From contig JADJFE010000012.1 in assembly GCA_016708725.1 (NCBI GenBank), forward strand, positions 1 through 64,000: 64,000 nt of DNA, written 5' to 3'. Of this stretch, positions 11,542-19,371 are shown piece by piece. The position numbers and the translations under genes were made by a program. This DNA comes from Candidatus Aalborgicola bjergmarkensis (GTDB lineage: Bacteria > Pseudomonadota > Gammaproteobacteria > Burkholderiales > Burkholderiaceae_C). Under the pieces are notes generated by a model. That model had not been told where the DNA came from. It was given only the letters and a program-made list of their open reading frames with translations, and did no database searches. How positions within the stretch are numbered: position 1 is the first letter of the stretch; each line of letters starts with the position of its first letter.

Positions 11542-11979
11542 TTATGGGTCGAAAATCGGTTCACTCGTTGCCCGCAGCAGCCGACTACGGCGAACTCCGC
11601 TCGCCACAGGGCGCGCGCACCAGTGGCAATGCCCCGCTGGTGTCGGCCTGGACAGTTGCGCTGGCTTCACATCGAGCTGTGGTGGTAGTAAATCACCCGC
11701 ACAGGCTTGGGAAGGCCCTGATGAGTCACTATTTTTTGGAGGCAGTTCCTGCTCTCGCTGGCGTAGGCGTAATCGTTGTTGACGACGGGCGTGGTTGCAG
11801 CGTCCGACACGGCTGCTTTGATATATCCTGGAGGCTCTGCGTTGACTGGCTAGACGTGCCTGTTTGCGACACTCAGCGCTGCAGTGGCGCTGACCTCGGT
11901 CACAAGGCGTACACACTAGCACTTCGGTTTGACAGCACGCACATTGCAGCGTGCGTCCACTGCTCAATGCAGCTTGCAT
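11542..11979 (-). CDS. Cys-rich, zinc-binding-like IS accessory protein
   Basis: A 145-residue protein of unknown function, first gene of the IS21-like operon and 17 nt upstream of the ParB-like gene. It has clustered cysteines: CACCQTEVLVCTPCDRG, then HCSAECRKQAR, and near the C-terminus HCHWCARP. This arrangement suggests one or two small zinc-binding modules. The middle is Arg/Gln-rich (RRQQRLRLRQREQE), consistent with nucleic-acid binding. The start ATG 11979 follows AGGAG at good spacing and comes directly after an in-frame stop. No family is recognised with confidence. Its place suggests a role in transposition or its regulation; that is inference. Confidence 0.6.
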   Translation of the reverse strand: MQAALSSGRTLQCACCQTEVLVCTPCDRGQRHCSAECRKQARLASQRRASRIYQSSRVGRCNHARRQQRLRLRQREQELPPKNSDSSGPSQACAGDLLPPQLDVKPAQLSRPTPAGHCHWCARPVASGVRRSRLLRATSEPIFDP

Positions 11980-12411
11980 TCAGCGCTCCTGTTGGAGCCT
12001 CAAATGGACACCTCGAAAGTCGATCCGTGGTTCATGCTCACAGCACATTCAGCACTGGACATTGATCACGACTGGGGACAATAATTGGTGCGCACTCGTG
12101 GCTGATACGGGTGGGGCGCGCTAGCCGAAATCACTTGTTCGGGTCGAAAGCGGTTGGTGCGCCCGTTCTTCATTACATCTGCGTTTTACACGCTTGTCGG
12201 GCGCAGTGCCAATTCATAGTCTTGGCAGACCACCAACTATCCGTACCCACATTGACCAAGCCTGCCTTTGTCAAACGATATCTTGAGTCTGGACAACGAA
12301 TTAATTCAAGCAATGGCGGTTGACATACGCAAGAACGTCAGCCTCAGGCATTCATCCAAGAGCTGTGGGTTCGTCTATCACCACATGCCAACGTACTCTC
12401 AGCCAAAGTCT
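11980..12411. other. Right-end segment of the IS element, no gene seen
   Basis: About 430 bp between the start of the Cys-rich gene and the right terminal repeats. It should hold the promoter of the minus-strand IS operon. Only short frames without family resemblance are present on either strand. Confidence 0.4.
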
Positions 12412-12468
12412 GTGGGTCAATTCCAATGAGCAGGGGTGGGTCAATTTCCGTGAGCGCCAAAGGCCACA

Positions 12469-13160
12469 GGATATTCGAGCCATTTTTTACCACCCGCCCC
12501 CCCGGCGAAGGCAGCGGACTGGGGCTGGACATCGTCAAGAAGATCATCGACAAGCACCATGGCCGGATAGCGGTGCACAGCGAAATGGGTGTGGGATCGA
12601 CATTTTCTGTCTATCTGCCGCTACCAGCCGCCAAGAACGTGGTTGCGCCACCGGACAACGAAGATGACGACTATTTGTTGTGCTTGGTGGATGACCCGGA
12701 GCCGACCATGAACGAGGCGCCCCCGTGGAAGGTGCTGATTGTCGATGACGATGTGGGTGTCCATGCGAGCACCGATTATGCGATTGGCAAGCTGACGTTT
12801 CAAGGGCGACCATTGCAGATATTCACCGCGCTATCGGGCGCTGGCGCCCGCGAGATACTGGCCACCGAAAAAGACATTGCACTGGCACTGATCGACGTGG
12901 TGATGGAGACCGAACACAGTGGCCTGGAATTGGTGCGCTTTATCCGTGAAGAACTCTGCAACCGCGCTATTCGCCTTGTCTTGCGAACCGGACAGCCGGG
13001 GCAGGCATCCGAGCGTCAAATAATGCTCGATTATGAAATCGACGACTACCAGTTGAAGACGGAACTGACCAAAGACAAGCTGGCTGCGATCATCATTTCG
13101 AATCTGCGAACCTATGCACATACTGCACAGCTGGTTAAAACTGCGACCGATGGCCTGTAG
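12469..13160 (+). pseudogene. 3' part of the interrupted trifunctional kinase: HATPase end plus receiver domain
   Basis: The sequence resumes exactly where the 5' part stops: RIFEPFFTTRPPGEGSGLGLD is the F/G2 box of the histidine kinase ATP-binding domain, followed by VHSEMGVGSTFSVYLPL. A linker leads to a receiver domain (KVLIVDDDVGVHA, phospho-Asp in LALIDVVMETEHSG, conserved VLRTGQPG) that ends near the C-terminus. The intact protein was therefore a hybrid kinase with a terminal receiver of the kind often seen in DUF3369 proteins. An in-frame ATG at 12426, inside the right end of the IS, could allow separate translation of this piece as a soluble receiver protein. It is convergent with the next kinase gene, with a 3-bp gap. 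Confidence 0.92.
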
Positions 13161-13163
13161 TGC

Positions 13164-14972
13164 CTATGACGGCCCGAAGCTATAGGGCAGGTAGACTGAA
13201 AACGTGGACCCCACGCCCGCCTCACTTTGCACCGTTATTCTTCCCTGATGCCAGTCAATGATCTTTGTGGCGCTATGCAGCCCCAATCCACTGCCTTCGC
13301 CGGCCAATCGGGTAGTGAAGAAAGGGGCAAAGATTTTTTCCTGGATGGACTCCGGGATGCCGCAGCCGGTGTCGCTGATGGCGATCACGGCTTCATTTTC
13401 CACACGGTGGATGCTGATGGTCAGTGTTCCCTGGTGGGTCATGGCTTGCAAGGCGTTGTGGATCAGGTGGTTCCAGACTTGGTTGAGTTGGTCCGGCTGG
13501 CAGCGTAGCGGCGGGATTTGTTCGTATTGACGCACCAGCGTGGTGGCCGTTTGATTGATCTGGCTTTGATAAAGCGTCAACACGTCGTCCAGACCTGTAT
13601 GCAAATCGGCATCCCGCAGAGGAGCCATGGTATTGGGGGGTGTGAAGGAATTGAGCGCAAAGATGATCCTGGAAACCCGTTCCACCGCAGTGTTGATGTT
13701 AAGGGTGCTGTTGATGATCGCACTGATGCTTTGCGCCGTACTCAAAATGGCATCGCATTCAGGATGCAGCAACAATGGCAGGTAGTTGGCAAGCGCTTGT
13801 TGTACACCCAATTGGACTAAAACTCTGGCCTTGCTTTCCGGCTCAACGATGCCTGCGGCTTCCAGCTCACGGCAAGTGTCCCGTCTGACAATTCTTTCCT
13901 CACGGGGTGTGAGCAAGGTTTTGGCGGCTCCGCCAGAATGGAAAATCAGTTTGATAAAGAGGTTGCGCGCGGGTTGATCGAGTATGGCAAACAGGTTGGG
14001 CATACTCACCAACACGTCGTTCAGTGCATCGGAGATGCTTTGGCCGCTGGACTTGACCGCACTGATTGGCGTGTTGAGTTCATGGGCCACATTGGTGACC
14101 AACTGGCCCATGGAGGCCATCTTTTCCGATTGAATCAGCTGGGTCTGGGTTTCACGCAGATCATTCAGCGCCTGTATCGCCCGTTGCCGGGCGGTATCGG
14201 CGACTTCACAGGCCGCCGAAAGGGCCGATGTGCGCTGTTTGACCCGTTGTTCGAGTTCTTCAAACGAAATGGCAAGCGCCTGGCGTGTTGCCTCCAGACT
14301 GCGCGCCAGTTGCCCCAGTTCGTCCCGATATCCGCTGGCAATCGGCTGGCTCAGGTTGCCTTTTTCCAGTTCTGCTGATGCGCGGACCAAACGTCGCAGG
14401 GGAGTCACCAGACGGATATGCAGCAACAAGAGGATCAATACCAAAGAACCCAGCAACGTTTGCAGCACCCGAAAAATATCCCTATCCAGTGCAGCTTTCA
14501 GCCGGTGGCGGTAGCTTTCGGCATCCACCGTCACGGTGACTGCGCCGATGGCACCACCATTCCTTTTCACCAGGACGGAGTGGGTTTTTTCCGGAACAGG
14601 CATTTTTGCTGCGCGGCGCCAGGAAAAAAAAGGTGTCGGGATTCCATCTTCATTTTTCACGATTTCAATGGCCATGATTTTTTCATCCGCCATGGCCGCA
14701 TCAACCAGCACCACAATATCTTCTTTGGCGTAATTCCACAGCGGTTCTTGCACGTTTTTGGCGAGCAATTCGGTGGAGGTCACCAGATCGCCAGCCAGAC
14801 GCTCGATGAATTCTTCCTTGAGTTGTTGCTGCGCCTGGTAGGAGATGATGCCTGACGGAACAATGACACCCGTTAGCACGGTCAGAACAATAGCGGCGCG
14901 CAACGAGGCCGCTTCACGGCGCAGCCGCGAACGGTAGGTTTTGAATAGGTCACGCATGGTCATCATGGTCAT
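13164..14972 (-). CDS. HAMP-domain sensor histidine kinase
   Basis: A 602-residue membrane kinase. Transmembrane segment 1 lies at about residues 25-45 (AAIVLTVLTGVIVPSGIISY) and segment 2 at about 170-190 (LQTLLGSLVLILLLLHI), enclosing a periplasmic domain of about 120 residues. A HAMP linker follows (LVRASAELEKGNLSQPI), then a coiled coil and H-box NVAHELNTPISAVKSS near residue 294. The insert shared by neighbouring kinases (LANYLPLLLHPECDAIL) is present, and then the ATP-binding domain: N-box LNQVWNHLIHNALQAM, G1 DTGCGIP, G2 GEGSGLGL. There is no receiver domain; the partner regulator is unknown. The ATG at 14972 directly follows the stop of the symporter-kinase gene, so the two are probably co-translated; ATG 14957 is an alternative start. 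Confidence 0.9.
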   Translation of the reverse strand: MTMMTMRDLFKTYRSRLRREAASLRAAIVLTVLTGVIVPSGIISYQAQQQLKEEFIERLAGDLVTSTELLAKNVQEPLWNYAKEDIVVLVDAAMADEKIMAIEIVKNEDGIPTPFFSWRRAAKMPVPEKTHSVLVKRNGGAIGAVTVTVDAESYRHRLKAALDRDIFRVLQTLLGSLVLILLLLHIRLVTPLRRLVRASAELEKGNLSQPIASGYRDELGQLARSLEATRQALAISFEELEQRVKQRTSALSAACEVADTARQRAIQALNDLRETQTQLIQSEKMASMGQLVTNVAHELNTPISAVKSSGQSISDALNDVLVSMPNLFAILDQPARNLFIKLIFHSGGAAKTLLTPREERIVRRDTCRELEAAGIVEPESKARVLVQLGVQQALANYLPLLLHPECDAILSTAQSISAIINSTLNINTAVERVSRIIFALNSFTPPNTMAPLRDADLHTGLDDVLTLYQSQINQTATTLVRQYEQIPPLRCQPDQLNQVWNHLIHNALQAMTHQGTLTISIHRVENEAVIAISDTGCGIPESIQEKIFAPFFTTRLAGEGSGLGLHSATKIIDWHQGRITVQSEAGVGSTFSVYLPYSFGPS

Positions 14973-17900
14973 TCAGTGATAGGGCAGATAAACGCGGAAG
15001 GTCGTCCCTACGCCCACTTCGCTGTGCACTTCGATTCGCCCCTTGTGCTTGTCGATAATTTTTTTGACGATGTCCAGCCCCAGACCACTGCCCACACCGG
15101 CTGGTTTGGTCGTGAAGAACACATCAAATATCTTGATGCGAATCTCTTCGGGAATACCGCAGCCGGAATCGCCGATAGACACGACCGCCTGATTGCCCAC
15201 GCGCTGGATGCCCACGCTCAGGGTTCCTTTGTACTCCATGGCCTGTAAGGCGTTTTGAATCAGATTGGTCCATACCTGGTTCAGTTCATCTGGCAAACAG
15301 CGTAGCGGCGGGATGTCTTCATAGTGGCGCACGACCTCTGTAGCCTGCTTGATCTGGTAGTGGTAGATCGTCAGTACGGTTTCCAATCCGTCCTGCACAT
15401 TGGCCTCGGTCATCTCGGTTGACTGATTGACGCGCGAGAAAGACTTCAGGGCCAGGACGATCCTGGTCACCCGGCTCACAGCGGTATTGATATTGTTCGC
15501 GCTATGGATGACTTCCGCCATGCTGCTGGCGGCGTCCAGGATGCGTTCGCATTCGGGGTGGCGCAACAAGGGCAAGAGCTCTGTCAAGGTCGCCTGGGCA
15601 TTGAGTCTGACAAGGATGCCAGCCTTGTGGCGCGCGTCGGCAATACCCGCATCTTCCAGTTGCCGGGTCGCCTCTGCCGCCATCGCGCGCGTTTCGCGGC
15701 TGCTCAATACCGCCGTGGCCGCCTTGGAGCGGTGGATGAGTTCCTGAAACAGTTGCATACCTGCTGCGTCCAGCGCCCGAAACAGGGGCGGCAAACGCAC
15801 CAGTGCATGTTCCAGGGCATCAGAGATAGAGGCACCACTCGATTGGATGGCGGCGATGGGGGTGTTGATTTCGTGGGTGACACCGGCAAGCAACAGGCCG
15901 AGCGCGGCCATTTTCTCCGATTGAACCAGTTGGATTTGACTCGTTCGTCGCTCCGTCACATCGGTATAGGTGGTCACCAAGCCCCCATCCGGCAAGGGAT
16001 TGCCCACCACTTCGACAATGCCCCCGTTGGGCAGAATATAGTCAAAGTTGTACGCCACCGCCAGACGGGCGCGTTCGAGTCGCTGATGAACCTGGGTTTC
16101 AATATCCCCTGGGCCATAATCCCCGCGCAGCGCGCGATGGCGATAAATGGCGCCAAGCGGCGCACCAAAATACACCATGCCCGCTGGTACTCCCAACATG
16201 TCCAGATAGCGTTGGTTCCATAGCACGATTTTTTGCGCGCCATCGACCATGATGAGACCTTGCTCGATGTTCTCAATGGCGGCGCGCAACACATCGTGAC
16301 GGGCTTTGATCTCCAGTTCGACGTTACCGATCAGTTCACGCACGGATTTTGTTTCCTGCTGCCATTGCTGCAGATGCATCGCCATGACGATCCGCGCGGA
16401 TGCCGCACCGATCACGCCCGCCAGCAGCAGTTCAACCGCCTGCGCCAGCGCAGCATCGGCGGGAGCGCCCGGATCAATGGCCCCACCGGGGGGTGTGACA
16501 TAACGCACAAACAGGGGCTCGATGCGCGCGCTTTCAACAAAACGTAGCGCCATATCCCGCAATTCTCCGATTTGCCCGAACTGTTGTTCGCTGGGATTCA
16601 GGCTTGTTGCCGATGGTTGCTGCATACAAACAAACGCAGCAGCCTGCGACTGCTCCAGCGCACTTTGCTGGCTACGCAGCGACACCCCCACATAGCAGCC
16701 GATATTGGCGACCATGCTGTAAATCATGCAATGCGCCGCTGCATCAAGACCTGCCAGGCCAAAGAGCGCGGTCGGGCGCAGAAAAGCCAGGCCGAACGGG
16801 CCGTCGGTCAACATGCCTGCTGGCAACCAGCCCGAGCGCATGAGCGATGGCAGCAGCAGCGTGTAGACCCACACGGCAAAACCGGCGCAAAGGCCAGCCA
16901 GCGCCCCAGAACGCGATCCGCCCTTCCAGTAGATGCCGCCAATGATGGCGGGCGCGAATTGCGCTGCCGCAGCGAACGACACCAAACCCATGGTGACCAG
17001 CGCGTAAGACTCTCCAATCAAGCGCAAGTAGGCATAGCTCAACAGCACGATCCCGAAAATACTGATGCGGCGAATACGTTTGATAACTGCCGTCAGATCG
17101 TTGCCTTGCTGGAATCGGCTTAAACGGCTGCGCAGCAGGATTGGCATGAGCAGATCGTTGCAAACCATGGTCGATAAGGCGATGACTTCCACCACCACCA
17201 TGCCGGTAGCCGCAGAAAAACCGCCGATAAAGGAAAACAACGCAAGACTTGGGTGTGCGCCCAGCATGGGCAGAGTCAACACAAAGGTGTCGGCGGAAAC
17301 CCCCTGTGCTTGCAGCAACATCATGCCACCCAGGGCAATCGGTACCATAAAGACATTAATCAGCACCAGGTACAGCGGAAACAGCCAGGCGGCCTTTTTA
17401 AGGTGAGAGGAATCGACGTTTTCCACCACCGTTACCTGGAACTGGCGTGGCAGACAGACAATGCCTGCCATGCCCAAAGCAGTCAGACTCCACCAGTTCA
17501 GGCTGAAAAATTCATCGGTTTTGAACAACTTTGAATCCGGCAACTGCACCAGGGCGCGCGCGAATAAATCGCCAAAACCGTCGAACAAACCAAAGGTGAC
17601 AAACACGCCCACCGCAAGAAAGGCCAGCAGTTTGACGATGGATTCCACAGCAATGGCCGCAACCATTCCCTCGTGATGTTCGGTGGCATCGACGTGGCGG
17701 GTGCCAAATACGATGGTGAATAAGGCCAGCACCAAGGCCACCAGGAAAGCGCTATCCAGCCAGAATGGGGTTTGGCCCATCGCTTCAGGCATGAAAATTG
17801 CCGGATAGTACCGAAGAATTTCAAACCCGCTGGACACGGCTTTGAGCTGGAGCGAGATATACGGCATGATGCCAATGACGGCAATCAAAGTGACCGATGC

Positions 17901-18248
17901 AGCGAGTAATCGGCTCTTGCCGTAACGTGCCGAGATAAAGTCGGCGATGGACGTGATGTGCTGGGCCTTGCTGATGCGCAGGATTTTTTGCAGAACCTGG
18001 GTCAAGAGGACAAACACCAGAATCGGGCCAATATACAGGGATAAAAAACCCCAGTCCACGGCGGCCCGGCCCACACTGCCGTAAAAAGTCCACGAAGTGC
18101 AGTACACCGCAATCGACAGCGCATACACATGCGGATTGGCCACCAGGCTGCGCCCGCTCCCGGAGCGCTTGTCACCAATATAGGCGATGAAAAATAATAG
18201 CAGCAGGTACAAAACGGAGGTGATGATCACCAGGCTGCTCATGGCCAT
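14973..18248 (-). CDS. Sodium/solute symporter-family (PutP-like) sensor histidine kinase
   Basis: A 1091-residue fusion. Residues 1 to about 560 form a sodium:solute symporter domain with about 12-13 hydrophobic segments, opening SLVIITSVLYLLLLFFIAYI and carrying the family stretch ALSIAVYCTSWTFYGSVG. A linker leads to a PAS domain (about 655-770, IENIEQGLIMVDGAQKIVLW). The histidine kinase follows, with H-box GVTHEINTPIAAIQSSG near residue 793, the shared insert (ELLPLLRHPECERILD), N-box LNQVWTNLIQNALQAM and G boxes DSGCGIP and GVGSGLGL. CbrA and similar proteins couple transport or binding of a solute to phosphorylation; the solute here is unknown. Unlike many relatives it has no C-terminal receiver. 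The gene is 21 bp downstream of the receiver-GGDEF gene and abuts the HAMP kinase gene, so the three may form one transcript. Confidence 0.92.
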   Translation of the reverse strand: MAMSSLVIITSVLYLLLLFFIAYIGDKRSGSGRSLVANPHVYALSIAVYCTSWTFYGSVGRAAVDWGFLSLYIGPILVFVLLTQVLQKILRISKAQHITSIADFISARYGKSRLLAASVTLIAVIGIMPYISLQLKAVSSGFEILRYYPAIFMPEAMGQTPFWLDSAFLVALVLALFTIVFGTRHVDATEHHEGMVAAIAVESIVKLLAFLAVGVFVTFGLFDGFGDLFARALVQLPDSKLFKTDEFFSLNWWSLTALGMAGIVCLPRQFQVTVVENVDSSHLKKAAWLFPLYLVLINVFMVPIALGGMMLLQAQGVSADTFVLTLPMLGAHPSLALFSFIGGFSAATGMVVVEVIALSTMVCNDLLMPILLRSRLSRFQQGNDLTAVIKRIRRISIFGIVLLSYAYLRLIGESYALVTMGLVSFAAAAQFAPAIIGGIYWKGGSRSGALAGLCAGFAVWVYTLLLPSLMRSGWLPAGMLTDGPFGLAFLRPTALFGLAGLDAAAHCMIYSMVANIGCYVGVSLRSQQSALEQSQAAAFVCMQQPSATSLNPSEQQFGQIGELRDMALRFVESARIEPLFVRYVTPPGGAIDPGAPADAALAQAVELLLAGVIGAASARIVMAMHLQQWQQETKSVRELIGNVELEIKARHDVLRAAIENIEQGLIMVDGAQKIVLWNQRYLDMLGVPAGMVYFGAPLGAIYRHRALRGDYGPGDIETQVHQRLERARLAVAYNFDYILPNGGIVEVVGNPLPDGGLVTTYTDVTERRTSQIQLVQSEKMAALGLLLAGVTHEINTPIAAIQSSGASISDALEHALVRLPPLFRALDAAGMQLFQELIHRSKAATAVLSSRETRAMAAEATRQLEDAGIADARHKAGILVRLNAQATLTELLPLLRHPECERILDAASSMAEVIHSANNINTAVSRVTRIVLALKSFSRVNQSTEMTEANVQDGLETVLTIYHYQIKQATEVVRHYEDIPPLRCLPDELNQVWTNLIQNALQAMEYKGTLSVGIQRVGNQAVVSIGDSGCGIPEEIRIKIFDVFFTTKPAGVGSGLGLDIVKKIIDKHKGRIEVHSEVGVGTTFRVYLPYH

Positions 18249-18269
18249 TTTTCAGATGTTTCAGCTGTT

Positions 18270-19280
18270 TTAGATGTTGCCTTCAACCCGGTTGCGCCCG
18301 TTTTCCTTGCTGCGGTACAGCGCCGAATCAACGCGCGCCATCATGGCCGATATGGTGTCGTCGCTGCGAACGGCGCGAACGGCAGTTACGCCAAAGCTGG
18401 AAGTTTTATTGCCAACTGCTGCAAACGTGTGCCCGGCCACCATCTCCCGCAGCTTCTCCGCCGTCGCCAGGGCGCCATCGAAGGTGGTTTCCGGACAAAT
18501 GATCAAAAATTCTTCACCGCCCCAGCGCCCCACCACATCAACTTCGCGCACACCCTCCCTCAGCAATCGGGCCACATCCACCAACACCTGGTCGCCCACG
18601 GGATGACCATAGGTGTCGTTGACCGACTTGAAGTGGTCAATGTCCAACAGCACCAGGGCGAAGCCTGCGGGGTAACGTTGGCTCCGGTGCAACTGATCCT
18701 CCAGCACGCGGTCCAGGTGCAGCCGGTTAAACAACCCGGTCAGCCGATCCGTCACCGACAGGCGTTCTAACTCCTGGTTCTTTTCCCGTAGTTCGGCGGT
18801 GCGTTTTTCGACCAGTTTCTCCAGACCATTGTTGATTTCGACCAACTCCGCATTACGGCGCTCCAGTTCACGATCCTGGGTGTAGGCGCGCAGGGCGGAC
18901 TTTGCCGTAAGCAGGAGGTCGGAATTGTTGAACGGTTTTTCCAGAAAGCGGTACAGATTCGCCTCGTTGATGGCGCGCTTGACTCCTTCCAGATCGCTCT
19001 GGCCGGTCAGCATGATCTTGACCGTGTGGGGACTGCGCTCATGCAAACGCACCAGCAGTTCGTCGCCGCGCATGCCGGGCATGATGAAGTCAGAAATAAT
19101 GACCGCCAGCTGCTGCCCGTCCTGCTGCAGATCAGAATGGATTTCAAGCGCTTCGTCGCCACTTTCGGCTGTTTCCAGCACGACATCCTTGCCCAGGCTG
19201 TTACCAAGCAGCGTGCGCAGGGCGTTCAAAACAGTGGTGTCATCATCGACGCAAAGGAAAGTCAAAGTAGTTGCTGTCAT
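18270..19280 (-). CDS. Response regulator with GGDEF diguanylate cyclase domain
   Basis: A 336-residue protein with a receiver domain at residues 1-125 (FLCVDDDTTVLNAL, phospho-Asp in VIISDFIMPGMRG, KIMLTGQ, FLEKPF). A coiled-coil linker follows (about 130-175, EKLVEKRTAELREKNQELERL), then a GGDEF domain. The active site is GGEEF (GRWGGEEFLIICPE). An inhibitory RxxD site lies five residues before it (REVD). Both features are those of an active, product-inhibited diguanylate cyclase making cyclic di-GMP. The start ATG 19280 opens directly into the receiver; a longer frame upstream has no family support. Its place among histidine kinases suggests that one of them phosphorylates it. A 34-bp motif shared with two kinase genes lies 40-75 bp upstream. 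Confidence 0.93.
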   Translation of the reverse strand: MTATTLTFLCVDDDTTVLNALRTLLGNSLGKDVVLETAESGDEALEIHSDLQQDGQQLAVIISDFIMPGMRGDELLVRLHERSPHTVKIMLTGQSDLEGVKRAINEANLYRFLEKPFNNSDLLLTAKSALRAYTQDRELERRNAELVEINNGLEKLVEKRTAELREKNQELERLSVTDRLTGLFNRLHLDRVLEDQLHRSQRYPAGFALVLLDIDHFKSVNDTYGHPVGDQVLVDVARLLREGVREVDVVGRWGGEEFLIICPETTFDGALATAEKLREMVAGHTFAAVGNKTSSFGVTAVRAVRSDDTISAMMARVDSALYRSKENGRNRVEGNI

Positions 19281-19320
19281 GGCATCCTTGTAAGCTCGTT
19301 TAGTTCGTCTCTCGTTTGGG

Positions 19321-19354
19321 TGGATGGCTCCAAGTATCGCATCCTGGGCTATCG
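19321..19354 (-). promoter_or_regulatory. Shared 34-bp upstream motif, copy A (receiver-GGDEF gene)
   Basis: Read on the minus strand, the core is CCAGGATGCGATACTTGG, preceded by CGATAGC. The same segment occurs upstream of two kinase genes (21217, 25533). TGCGATACT resembles an extended -10 element, and a weak -35-like TTTTTG lies 16 nt before it. It may be a common promoter or operator. Confidence 0.55.
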
Positions 19355-19371
19355 CAAAAATGTGCAATGGT

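Larger units (their letters stand above)
7715..12462. mobile_element. IS21-like insertion sequence, 4748 bp, with ParB-like and Cys-rich accessory genes
   Basis: Both edges can be placed to the base. The six bases GCCACA occur at 7709-7714 and again at 12463-12468, a target-site duplication. Removing the element and one copy restores the kinase frame exactly (ATT CGC CAC AGG ATA TTC). The left end reads CTTCGGCGCTCAAAATAACT; the reverse complement of the right end reads CTTTGGCGCTCACGGAAATT. Both ends continue into subterminal TGACCCACC repeats, two per end, as in the IS21 family. Inside, on the minus strand, are four genes in order: Cys-rich protein, ParB-like protein, istA, istB. istA and the ParB-like gene each need one added base, so this copy is probably not autonomous. 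At 4.7 kb it is far longer than a typical 2-2.5 kb IS21 element. Confidence 0.93.
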
